In this document: positions 1-7,235 of the stretch, in pieces
How positions within the stretch are numbered: the stretch's first letter is position 1
How the letters are laid out: every line of letters starts with the position of its first letter
From: an uncultured Eubacteriales bacterium
GTDB lineage: Bacteria > Bacillota > Clostridia > Christensenellales > Aristaeellaceae
Reading direction: 5' to 3'
Length of the DNA stretch: 60,035 bases
NCBI GenBank assembly: GCA_900320085.1
Contig: ONRC01000028.1
Span: 1-60,035, forward strand
The notes under the pieces: model-generated
The model's database searches: none
Told to the model about the DNA's origin: nothing
The model's input: only the letters and a program-made list of their open reading frames with translations
Position numbers and translations under genes: made by a program

Positions 1-283
1 CCACACCCACTTCTTTGGCCAGGTGTACGTGCTGAAGAAGGAAGAGGGCGGCCGTCATACCCCCTTCTTCAACGGCTATCGTCCCCAGTTCTTCTTCCGC
101 ACCACCGACGTGACCGGCTCCATCAAGCTGCCCGAGGGCGTTGAAATGGTTATGCCCGGCGACAACGTGGAAATGGAAGTTGAACTGATCACCCCCATCG
201 CCATTGAAGCCGGTCTGCGCTTCGCTATCCGCGAAGGCGGCCACACCGTCGGCGCTGGCGCCGTGGTGCGCATGGTGGAATAA
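1..283 (+). CDS. tuf: Elongation factor Tu, C-terminal end (5' truncated by window edge)
   Basis: EF-Tu delivers aminoacyl-tRNA to the ribosome as a GTP complex in the cytosol. Only about the last 93 codons are inside the window; the reading frame is open from base 2, so the GTP-binding domain lies off the left edge. The visible part is domain 3, recognised by [19 protein letters not shown], the [16 protein letters not shown] stretch, and the closing [18 protein letters not shown] block that precedes the end of every EF-Tu. The stop is TAA at 281-283. A strong terminator follows about 105 bp later, consistent with tuf being the last gene of its operon. Identity is close to certain from family knowledge. 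Confidence 0.97.
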   Translation, partial: HTHFFGQVYVLKKEEGGRHTPFFNGYRPQFFFRTTDVTGSIKLPEGVEMVMPGDNVEMEVELITPIAIEAGLRFAIREGGHTVGAGAVVRMVE

Positions 284-388
284 TCCAAACGATGAGGAAT
301 TCAGCCGCAGGCTGATTCCGTCCAGCCGGGCCACATATGTGAGCACGGCTGGCATCATAATATACGGCTTCTTACGCTCAGAAGCTCA

Positions 389-421
389 CCCCGGCAGGAA
401 TCTTTTCCTGCCGGGTTTTTG
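389..421 (+). terminator. Intrinsic terminator after tuf
   Basis: Eleven-bp perfect stem (390-400 with 405-415), four-base loop, then a run of five T. It ends tuf transcription. The 100 bp between the stop codon and this hairpin also contains two weaker imperfect palindromes (about 298-321 and 323-355) and no gene. Confidence 0.88.
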
Positions 422-455
422 CTTGTAAAGTTTTGTGCCGAACATCGCTCCGGGC

Positions 456-484
456 TTGCAATCCGGATCAATCTATGCGATAAT
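456..484 (+). promoter_or_regulatory. Sigma-A type promoter for the 518-4926 gene cluster
   Basis: TTGCAA (456-461), 17-bp spacer, GATAAT (479-484), 33 bp before the start codon at 518. It lies downstream of the tuf terminator, so the following genes probably have their own transcript. Read by eye. Confidence 0.55.
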
Positions 485-517
485 ACCTTTGATTATGAAA
501 ACGGGAGTTGAAGGCTT

Positions 518-811
518 ATGGCAGCCGGAATCTGGGTGCGCCTGATGCACAAAACCCGCATTGAACGGGATACAACGGTAGAGTGTACACATGAAGATTG
601 GATTGACGCACTGGAAAAAGCCTGTCATCAGCTGGATGTGAGCCGCCCCATGGTGCTGCCCCGGCATGAACGGGACTGGGAGCAATTCTCACAAGCGCGT
701 TTTTTAAAGGAGCACTTTGTGGAAGACATTCCGTTTGACCGGATGGAGGTTGAATTTATCGACCCCGACAAGAAGAAAAAGAAGCAGAATCCCTACGCTT
801 CTTTTTTATAA
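518..811 (+). CDS. Small conserved protein of unknown function (97 aa)
   Basis: No family is recognised with confidence. The product is an acidic and basic soluble protein with no signal peptide or membrane segment. It has the pattern CTHEDWIDALEKACHQLD near residues 26-42, then a PRHERDWEQF block, and ends in a lysine run (DPDKKKKKQNPY). Small proteins of this general look occur beside housekeeping genes in Clostridia, but I cannot name a function. The ATG at 518 follows a weak purine stretch (GGGAG about 12 bases upstream). It is 42 bp upstream of the CotH-like gene on the same strand and is probably cotranscribed with it. Confidence 0.72.
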   Translation: MAAGIWVRLMHKTRIERDTTVECTHEDWIDALEKACHQLDVSRPMVLPRHERDWEQFSQARFLKEHFVEDIPFDRMEVEFIDPDKKKKKQNPYASFL

Positions 812-853
812 AGATTAGAAAAGAGATTCATTCGTTGGAGGAAAAACAATCCA

Positions 854-2818
854 TTGAAAAGATTATTGCTTTGCATCTTTTTCCTGTTGCTCTGCACTGC
901 GCCTGCGCTGGCTGAAATTGAAATCAGTGAAGTGATGGCGTCCAACGGTGTGTATATCAACGGCGAAGCCTACGATTGGGTGGAGCTGCACAATACCGGG
1001 AAAAAGAGCGTTGATCTAAGCGGGTGTTACCTGTCCGACAGCAAAAAGAAGCCCACCAAATGGGCGTTCCCGAAGAATACCACCATCAAGGCGGACGGGT
1101 ATATTCTGGTGTACTGCACGGGTGAGGAATTAAGTCCGGGAAAAAACGGCACCTATTACGCCAACTTTAAAATCTCCGCTTCGGGCGACGATCTCTGTCT
1201 GACCGGTCAGGACGGGGAAACGCTGATCACATCCCTGTCTATTCCCGCACAGTATGGCAACGTATCCTGGGGCCTTCCGGAGAGCGGCACCGAATACCTG
1301 TATTTCAGCGAAGCCACGCCGGGCAAGATGAATCCGAAAACGGGCTGCGTTTCCCGCGCTGCTCTGCCGGAAATCCTAACGCCGGGCGGATTCTATGACA
1401 GCGCTGTGACGGTCGGCGCTCAGGCGGATGGCGAACTGCGGTATACATTGGACGGCTCTACCCCCACAGAAAAATCCAAGGTCTTTCCGGCGGACGGGTT
1501 ATCTGTCACTAAAACCACAGTGCTGCGCGTGCGGGCGTTCGGGGAAAACCAGGTGCCGTCAGAAACAGTTTCAGCATCTTATTTTATCGGGTTGGATGAG
1601 CCGGTTCCGGTGATTTCACTGATCAGCGACGACAAATATCTGTTCGACAAAAAGACGGGTTTATTGGTAAAAGGAAATAACGCCAATTATCCCAACTATG
1701 AGCACGACTGGGAATACCCCATGAACGTGGAGTATTTCAACCTGAACGGGGAATGCGAAATCAACCAGCTGGGCACCTTCACCACAGCGGGCCATTCCGC
1801 CCGGCAGAACGCCCAGAAGTCCATCGCCGTGTTCGCCCGGAAAGCCTATGGCCCAGACCGCTTTTATTTTAACCCCTTCCCGCACCGGGACTATGACAGC
1901 TACAAATCCCTGCTGCTGCGCTCCGCAAACTCCGACGCCTTTTCCACCCGCCTGCGCGACCCGGTAATATCCTCCCTGGCCGAACCCTTGAACATCATCT
2001 ATCAGGACGCGCTGGCCATCGAGGTCTATATCAACGGCGAATACTGGGGGCATTACAACCTGCGGGAAAAGATCAACAAACACTTCGTCGCCCAGTGGGA
2101 GGGCGTGACGGACGAGGACGACATCGACAACATTGATATCCTGGCCCGTACCGGGCGCGACGAGTTCGTCAACAACGGCAGCAACGAGGACTGGCTGGCC
2201 TTGTGCGATTTCTGCAAAAAGAAGGATCTGAACGACCCGGAAAATTTGCAGTACGTGCTGGACAATCTGGACATCGACAGCCTGTTCACCCATGCCGCCT
2301 TTGAAATCATCATTGGCAACAACGACTTTACCAACGTGCGGGTGTATCGCGTGCCAGGTGGGAAATGGAAGTATCTGCTGTTTGACGTGGAGGCGGGCTT
2401 CCTGTCCATGGAGTCCGGGCCGATGAATTACTACATCAAAAAGGTCAACGATAAAATCCAGGGCTTCCGCCATGAGCCTTTGGCCGCGCTGCTGAACGTG
2501 CCGGAGATGAAGGCGAAATTCCTGACGCGGTTTGCGGAGGTATTGGAGCTTTCCTTCCAATGGCCTTATGTCAAAGCGCATTTCCAGCCCTGGGAGGAAA
2601 CGATTGAAGCGCTCCTGCCGCGCCACCTGGAGCGCTGGCCGCACTTTACCATGAAGGCCTGGCGGCAGAACGTGGACGCGGTGAAATACTACGCCCGGAT
2701 GCGCCCGGTCAAAATTGTCGCGCTACTGCAAAAGCACATGAAGCTGACCAACGCCGAGGTGGAGCAGTATTTCGGCGCGGTGCAGCAGACATTGCAGGAA
2801 ACAAATATACTCAAATAG
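854..2818 (+). CDS. Secreted CotH-like protein with lamin-tail and chitobiase-type domains
   Basis: Predicted extracellular protein of 654 aa. Residues 1-20 are a signal peptide ending in ALA. Residues about 21-130 match a lamin-tail domain (ISEVMASNG...YDWVELHN, LSGCYLSDS). Residues about 170-245 look like the FN3-like domain found at the C terminus of chitobiases (LRYTLDGSTPT). Residues about 250-560 are CotH kinase-like, with YINGEYWGHYNLREK, a DIDNIDIL segment and the terminal LFDVEAGF acidic motif where CotH kinases bind metal. CotH proteins phosphorylate secreted proteins or act in surface and cellulosome assembly; the substrate here is unknown. TTG start at 854 with GGAGG about 12 bases upstream; the next gene begins 16 bp after the stop. 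Confidence 0.85.
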   Translation: MKRLLLCIFFLLLCTAPALAEIEISEVMASNGVYINGEAYDWVELHNTGKKSVDLSGCYLSDSKKKPTKWAFPKNTTIKADGYILVYCTGEELSPGKNGTYYANFKISASGDDLCLTGQDGETLITSLSIPAQYGNVSWGLPESGTEYLYFSEATPGKMNPKTGCVSRAALPEILTPGGFYDSAVTVGAQADGELRYTLDGSTPTEKSKVFPADGLSVTKTTVLRVRAFGENQVPSETVSASYFIGLDEPVPVISLISDDKYLFDKKTGLLVKGNNANYPNYEHDWEYPMNVEYFNLNGECEINQLGTFTTAGHSARQNAQKSIAVFARKAYGPDRFYFNPFPHRDYDSYKSLLLRSANSDAFSTRLRDPVISSLAEPLNIIYQDALAIEVYINGEYWGHYNLREKINKHFVAQWEGVTDEDDIDNIDILARTGRDEFVNNGSNEDWLALCDFCKKKDLNDPENLQYVLDNLDIDSLFTHAAFEIIIGNNDFTNVRVYRVPGGKWKYLLFDVEAGFLSMESGPMNYYIKKVNDKIQGFRHEPLAALLNVPEMKAKFLTRFAEVLELSFQWPYVKAHFQPWEETIEALLPRHLERWPHFTMKAWRQNVDAVKYYARMRPVKIVALLQKHMKLTNAEVEQYFGAVQQTLQETNILK

Positions 2819-2834
2819 AATCAGTTCAGATAGG

Positions 2835-3746
2835 ATGATGGAAGTGCCAAGCCGCAGAAGCCAGGAGATGCTGGGAATCATCCGTTCCCACAAAAAGCTC
2901 GCCAGCAATGTGAGCAACGGGATGCTGATGAAGGTAGACATGCCCGTGGAACGTGCCGCGAAATTCCGCGTGGACGGTACCTCTGCCTTGCCTATGAACG
3001 GATTGGACATGCCCGCCATGCGGATCAAGCCCGCTAAAGTATCGGTGGAGGACGCGGTGCTGCTGCACCTGCACGGCGGCGCTTACGTGTCCGGCGGGCT
3101 ATTGCAGTGCCGGGCGCTGATTTCGCCCATCTGCGCAGAAGCGGGCATCCGGGCTGTCACGTTTTCCTACCGCCTGGCGCCGCAGCATCCTTATCCCGCA
3201 CAGCTGAATGACGCGTACAAGGTCTATCAGTTTCTGCGCAGCGCGGGCTTTGAAGCAAAAAAGATCGGCCTGGTGGGGGAGAGCGCCGGGGGAAACCTGG
3301 CCTTGGCTTTGGCCCTGCGTCTGCGGGAGGAAGGACAGGAACTGCCCGGCGCGCTGGCGCTGCTTTCTCCCTGGGTGGACTTGGCCCAGACGGGGGAGAG
3401 CTACCAAAGGCTCAAGGACGTGGACGCCACGCTGAACGCGGAAGAGCTACTGCAAAGCGCCATCGCTTTCGCGGGCGGCGCAGAGAGCCTAAGCAAGCCG
3501 GAGATTTCTCCCATCTACGCCGATTTTCATGGCTTCCCGCCTACGCTCATCCATTGCGGAACCAGCGAAATCCTGCTGAGCGATTCGGAACAATTGGAGA
3601 ATAAGATGCTGCGGGATGGCGTGGATGCCCATCTGGTGCGCTGGGATGGCATGTGCCACGTATTCCAGGCCTTCGGCTTTGAGGAAAGCAAGGCCGCCAA
3701 TCACCAGCTTGGGGTATTTTTGTATGAAAATTTGCGGGATCACTGA
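2835..3746 (+). CDS. Alpha/beta hydrolase, hormone-sensitive-lipase (HSL) type esterase
   Basis: Cytosolic esterase or lipase of 303 aa, of the alpha/beta hydrolase fold-3 family. The oxyanion-hole motif is HGGAY at residues 80-84 and the nucleophile elbow is GESAGGN with Ser150. The other triad members are plausibly Asp250 (in ILLSD) and His275 (in DGMCHVFQ), the spacing usual for the family. No signal peptide is present although the genes on both sides encode secreted proteins. Two adjacent ATG codons (2835, 2838) could start it; a purine-rich GATAGG lies just upstream and there is no strong ribosome site, which suggests translational coupling to the CotH-like gene 16 bp upstream. The natural ester substrate cannot be read from the sequence. 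Confidence 0.88.
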   Translation: MMEVPSRRSQEMLGIIRSHKKLASNVSNGMLMKVDMPVERAAKFRVDGTSALPMNGLDMPAMRIKPAKVSVEDAVLLHLHGGAYVSGGLLQCRALISPICAEAGIRAVTFSYRLAPQHPYPAQLNDAYKVYQFLRSAGFEAKKIGLVGESAGGNLALALALRLREEGQELPGALALLSPWVDLAQTGESYQRLKDVDATLNAEELLQSAIAFAGGAESLSKPEISPIYADFHGFPPTLIHCGTSEILLSDSEQLENKMLRDGVDAHLVRWDGMCHVFQAFGFEESKAANHQLGVFLYENLRDH

Positions 3747-3765
3747 CGATCGGGAGGATACGTTT

Positions 3766-4926
3766 TTGCGAAAAAACTTGATATGGGCCCTGGCGATGTG
3801 TCTGCTTTTCAGCCTTTGCGCAAACAGCTTGGGCGAAGAAAGCTATGTCGTGATCGATGACGACGGGGAAAACACCGCGCCGGACCCGATTTTTCAGGCG
3901 ACGGTGATGATGCGGCGCATGAGCGATCTGGAGAAAATCTGCCAGCTGTTCATCGTCGCGCCGGAAGCGCTGACGGGGGAAACACGCACAGCAGCGTTAT
4001 CCTCTGATAGCGTTATTTCCCAATACCCCGTAGGCGGGGTGATGCTGTTCGGCCAGAACATCGAGTCGGAACAGCAGCTGCGGAATCTGACAGGACAGTT
4101 TCGCAGTCAGGCGGCGTCCGCCCGAATGTATCCCTTGTTCATCGCAGTGGACGAGGAAGGCGGACTGGTGTCGCGGGTCGCCAATAAGCTAGGATACGAT
4201 TTGGCTCCTTCTCCGAATGAAATCGGAAAAAGCGGCGATGAAGCCCAGGCGTATGCCGCCGGGCAGTACATCGCCGGGTATCTTGCGCCGCTGGGAATCA
4301 ATCTTTGCTTTGCGCCGCCCGCCGATACCGCCCTGGACAATTACATCGACGGGATGCAGTATTACGGCGAGGACCCTTCTCTTGTGTCCCGTCTGGCTTC
4401 CGCTATGTCGAAGGGGCTGCGGGAGGGCGGCGTGGTTCCCTGCTACACACATTTTCCGGGCCGGGGCTCCTTTGAGGGCGTGACGCTGAAAAAGCTGTCC
4501 ATCAAGCGCACAGCGGAGGAAATGCGTTCTTCGGAATGGATTCCTTTCCGGGAAGGTATTCAGAATGATATTGAAATGATCCTGGTGTCCCATGGGCTGT
4601 TCCGCCTGATCGAGGATGACATGCCCGCCTCCACCTCCAATCGCGTGATCAATGGTTTGCTGCGCGGGGAACTGGGCTATCAGGGCGTTGTGGTGACAGA
4701 CGCGCTGCGGATGAACGCCATTACCTCCAATTATAGAACGGGTCAGGAATGTGTGGCTGCGCTGAAAGCTGGCGCGGACATCCTGCTGCTGCCGCCTGAT
4801 CTGGGCCGTGCCGTCCGCGCAATTCAGACCGCCATCAGCCAGGGAGAATTGTCCATGCGGCGGATCGAGGAAAGCGTGATCCGCATTCTGGCGGTCAAAA
4901 TCCGCATGAACGTGGGCAGCTTTTAA
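3766..4926 (+). CDS. Secreted GH3 (NagZ-like) protein with degraded catalytic motif
   Basis: The fold is glycoside hydrolase family 3, closest to bacterial beta-N-acetylhexosaminidases (NagZ). Landmarks are GGVMLFGQNI, the IAVDEEGGLVSRV block and VVTDALRMNAI, which keeps the aspartate used as nucleophile. The TTG at 3766 is chosen because GGGAGG lies 8 bases upstream and the product then begins with a signal peptide (hydrophobic core, cut near residue 23). The frame itself stays open further upstream, inside the esterase gene. The KHFPGHGxxxxDSH catalytic loop is altered: residues 228-241 read THFPGRGSFEGVTL, so the Lys, second His and the Asp-x-His acid/base dyad are all replaced. It may bind glycan without cutting it, or cut by another route. 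The 386-aa length is normal for a single-domain NagZ. Confidence 0.82.
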   Translation: MRKNLIWALAMCLLFSLCANSLGEESYVVIDDDGENTAPDPIFQATVMMRRMSDLEKICQLFIVAPEALTGETRTAALSSDSVISQYPVGGVMLFGQNIESEQQLRNLTGQFRSQAASARMYPLFIAVDEEGGLVSRVANKLGYDLAPSPNEIGKSGDEAQAYAAGQYIAGYLAPLGINLCFAPPADTALDNYIDGMQYYGEDPSLVSRLASAMSKGLREGGVVPCYTHFPGRGSFEGVTLKKLSIKRTAEEMRSSEWIPFREGIQNDIEMILVSHGLFRLIEDDMPASTSNRVINGLLRGELGYQGVVVTDALRMNAITSNYRTGQECVAALKAGADILLLPPDLGRAVRAIQTAISQGELSMRRIEESVIRILAVKIRMNVGSF

Positions 4927-5041
4927 TAAAATTGTCCTGTAAAAGTCAAAAAAGGGATAAAAACCCTTGACATATCTGATATAATAAAAAATGCGGCAGA
5001 AAGATGGAAAATGTTCTGTACCGCAAAGGAGAGAAAAATTT

Positions 5042-6214
5042 ATGGTAAAGGTCAACATTATTTCTGGTTTTCTCGGCGCTGGCAAAACCACGCTGATTAA
5101 AAAGCTCCTGGGCGGCAAAATCGCCAAGGAAAAAGTGATTCTGCTGGAAAACGAATACGGCGAAATCGGCATTGACGGCAGCTTTATGAAGGACGCCGGC
5201 ATCACAGTGACCGAGCTCAATTCCGGCTGCATCTGCTGCACCTTGGCAGGCGACTTCCAGAAGTCCATCGACGCGCTGATCGACACCTATCATCCCGACC
5301 GCATCCTGGTGGAGCCCACCGGCGTTGGCAAGCTGAGCGAAATCATCGCCGCCGTGGAAAAGGCCAAGACCCGCCATGACGATCTCCTGATCGCGGGCTG
5401 CGCCACAGTGGTGGACGCCAGCAAGTGCCGCATGTATATGAAGAACTTCGGCGAATTCTTCATCGACCAGGTGAAGTCCGCCGCCACCATCATTTTCAGC
5501 CGCACACAGCTGCTCTCCGCCGATCGGGTGGAAAAGAGCCGGGGCCTGATCCTGGAGCAGCATCCCGACGCCCGCATCATCACCACCCCCTGGGATGATC
5601 TCGACCCCGATACCATCCTGGAAGTGATCGAGAGCGGCAAGCCCATCGAAATCCATGTGGAGCTGGACGACGATGACGACGACGAGGACGAGCACGAACA
5701 CCATCATCATCATGACCATGACGAGGACGAGCATCATCATCACGATCACGACGAGGATGAGCACGAGCATCATCATCATGACCATGACGAGGACGAGCAC
5801 GAGCATCATCACCATGACCACGATGAAGATGAACACGAGCATCATCATCATGACCATGACGAGGATGAACACGAGCATCATCACGATCATGACCACCATC
5901 ACCATCACCACCACCATCATCCCGGCGAGCACGACGCGGACGAAGTGTTCGAGAACATTGGCGTGGAAACCGCTCGCCGCTTCACCGAGGATGAAATCCG
6001 CAGCATGACGGCGGCGCTGTCCGATCAGGAAGAATACGGCCTGATCCTGCGCGCCAAGGGCATCCTGCAAAAACCCGAGGGCGAATGGTTCCAGTTTGAC
6101 TATGTGCCCGGCGAATTGCAGATTCGTCCCAGCACGCCGGACTACGCGGGCCGCCTGGTGGTCATCGGCACCAACATCGACGAGAAAGCGCTCAAGGCGC
6201 TGTTCCAGATTTAA
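5042..6214 (+). CDS. G3E (CobW/ZNG-type) GTPase with very long His/Asp/Glu metal-binding insert
   Basis: Predicted metallochaperone GTPase of 390 aa that would load zinc, or another metal, onto client proteins in the cytosol. The Walker A loop is GFLGAGKTT (residues 9-17), the metal-site motif is GCICC (62-66), and EPTG follows at 91-94. The usual guanine-specificity NKxD motif is instead SRTQ (about 153-156). Residues about 209-300 form an insert made almost only of His, Asp and Glu, built from 10-12 residue repeats. A CobW C-terminal domain follows (about 300-390). ATG 5042 is chosen for its AAAGGAGAG site; an upstream in-frame ATG at 4991 has none. It is 9 bp from a second G3E GTPase, so both are probably one operon. 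Confidence 0.9.
   Translation: MVKVNIISGFLGAGKTTLIKKLLGGKIAKEKVILLENEYGEIGIDGSFMKDAGITVTELNSGCICCTLAGDFQKSIDALIDTYHPDRILVEPTGVGKLSEIIAAVEKAKTRHDDLLIAGCATVVDASKCRMYMKNFGEFFIDQVKSAATIIFSRTQLLSADRVEKSRGLILEQHPDARIITTPWDDLDPDTILEVIESGKPIEIHVELDDDDDDEDEHEHHHHHDHDEDEHHHHDHDEDEHEHHHHDHDEDEHEHHHHDHDEDEHEHHHHDHDEDEHEHHHDHDHHHHHHHHHPGEHDADEVFENIGVETARRFTEDEIRSMTAALSDQEEYGLILRAKGILQKPEGEWFQFDYVPGELQIRPSTPDYAGRLVVIGTNIDEKALKALFQI
5690..5925 (+). repeat. In-gene tandem repeat encoding the His/Asp/Glu array
   Basis: Imperfect tandem units of about 30-36 bp, each encoding variants of HEHHHHDHDEDE, followed by an almost pure His run. Codons vary (CAT/CAC, GAC/GAT), so the array is partly diverged rather than a fresh slippage product. 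Repeat number is likely to differ between strains. Confidence 0.85.
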
Positions 6215-6223
6215 GGACATCAT

Positions 6224-7174
6224 ATGAAAACGACACAGAAAATCGCCGGGGTCTACATCGTGACCGGCTTCATCGAAAGCGGAAAGACCACCCTCATCCA
6301 CTCCATGCTGGAGGACAAGGGCTTTTCCCGGGGAGAAAAAACCCTGATCATCAGCTGCGAGGAGGGCATCGAGGAATACGATGAGGCCCTGCTCAAGGAA
6401 AACAATTGCACCCTGGTGACCATGGACGACAAGGACCAATGGACGGAAGAAAGCCTGCGCCGCATCGACGCCCAGGTACAGCCCGAGCGGGTCATCATTG
6501 AATACAACAATATGTGGACCATCGACTACATGGGCAAGGTGGAAATGCCGGCCTTGTGGCGGGTGGTGCAGGTGATCACCACGGTGGACGCTACCACCTT
6601 TGACAACTACATGGCCAACGTGCGCACCATTTTGACCGACCCCATGAAGGAAGCCGACCTGGTGCTGTTCAACCGCTGCACGGAGGACATGCCCAAGTCC
6701 CAGTGGCGGCGGGCCATCCGCGCCCTGAACCCTAACACAAACATCCTCTTTGAAAACAAGGACGGTTCCTCCGAGGACGGCATCGCCGATGAGGATTTGC
6801 CCTACGATATGAAGGCTGAGATCATCGACATTGCCGACGATCAGCTGGGCATTTTCTACATCGACTCTCTCGACCATCCCGAGCGCTACGACGGCAAGAC
6901 CGTCCGCTTCGTGGGCCAGCCCTTCCCGGATAAGGCCATTCCCCAGGGCTACTATTACTTCGGCCGCCTGGCCATGACCTGCTGCGCCAACGATATTCAG
7001 CAGATGGGCTGGGTGACCCAGGGCAATTTAAAGCCCTCCACCCGCCATTTCTATCGGCTCACTGCCAAGTGCAGCAAGATGACCGGCGGTGACGGCCGGG
7101 CCATTCTGACCTTCAGCGAAGTCAGCGCCGAGCCCGCCGCCCGGCCTCGGGAAAAATATATCACGTTCAATTAA
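6224..7174 (+). CDS. G3E-family GTPase fused to a YcgQ/DUF1980-like C-terminal domain
   Basis: 316 aa. The N-terminal part is a CobW-like P-loop GTPase with GFIESGKTT at about residues 13-21, but it lacks the GCxCC metal motif of its neighbour. The G4 position reads NRCTED instead of NKxD. From about residue 205 the sequence changes to a domain (YDGKTVRFVGQ..., then FGRLAMTCCAND, MGWVTQG) that resembles the C-terminal domain of YcgQ-type proteins. Those accompany YcgR-like permeases and carry a comparable R-x-x-x-x-CC-x-x-D signature. No such permease gene is visible here. Starts 9 bp after the metal-array GTPase; the pair probably acts in the same metal-handling pathway. Domain assignment is by pattern and needs a profile search. 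Confidence 0.8.
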   Translation: MKTTQKIAGVYIVTGFIESGKTTLIHSMLEDKGFSRGEKTLIISCEEGIEEYDEALLKENNCTLVTMDDKDQWTEESLRRIDAQVQPERVIIEYNNMWTIDYMGKVEMPALWRVVQVITTVDATTFDNYMANVRTILTDPMKEADLVLFNRCTEDMPKSQWRRAIRALNPNTNILFENKDGSSEDGIADEDLPYDMKAEIIDIADDQLGIFYIDSLDHPERYDGKTVRFVGQPFPDKAIPQGYYYFGRLAMTCCANDIQQMGWVTQGNLKPSTRHFYRLTAKCSKMTGGDGRAILTFSEVSAEPAARPREKYITFN

Positions 7175-7179
7175 CGCGT

Positions 7180-7216
7180 AGCCCCTGCCTTTTCCGACAG
7201 GGGCTTTCCTGTTTTT
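7180..7216 (+). terminator. Intrinsic terminator between the GTPase pair and tldD
   Basis: Eight-bp stem AGCCCCTG (7180-7187) with CAGGGGCT (7198-7205), then a T-rich tract ending at 7217. The T tract abuts an in-frame ATG at 7218, which argues against that ATG as the tldD start. Confidence 0.8.
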
Positions 7217-7235
7217 TATGAAGGAGGCGAAACAA

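Noticed and set aside
1661..2644. Minus-strand frame of 327 codons inside the CotH-like gene
   Set aside because: Shadow of a well-supported coding gene; no start signal.
4967..4985. TTGACA and TATAAT before the first CobW gene
   Set aside because: Only 7 bp separate them, so they cannot be one promoter. The TATAAT alone may still be a -10, but no -35 at normal spacing was seen.
4946..6877. Long minus-strand frame with Val/Met-rich repeats opposite the CobW genes
   Set aside because: The repeats are the antisense of the His/Asp codons; there is no ribosome site or family match.
7218..7235. ATG at 7218 as the tldD start
   Set aside because: It abuts the terminator T tract and lacks a ribosome site; the TTG at 7236 has AAGGAGG at ideal spacing.
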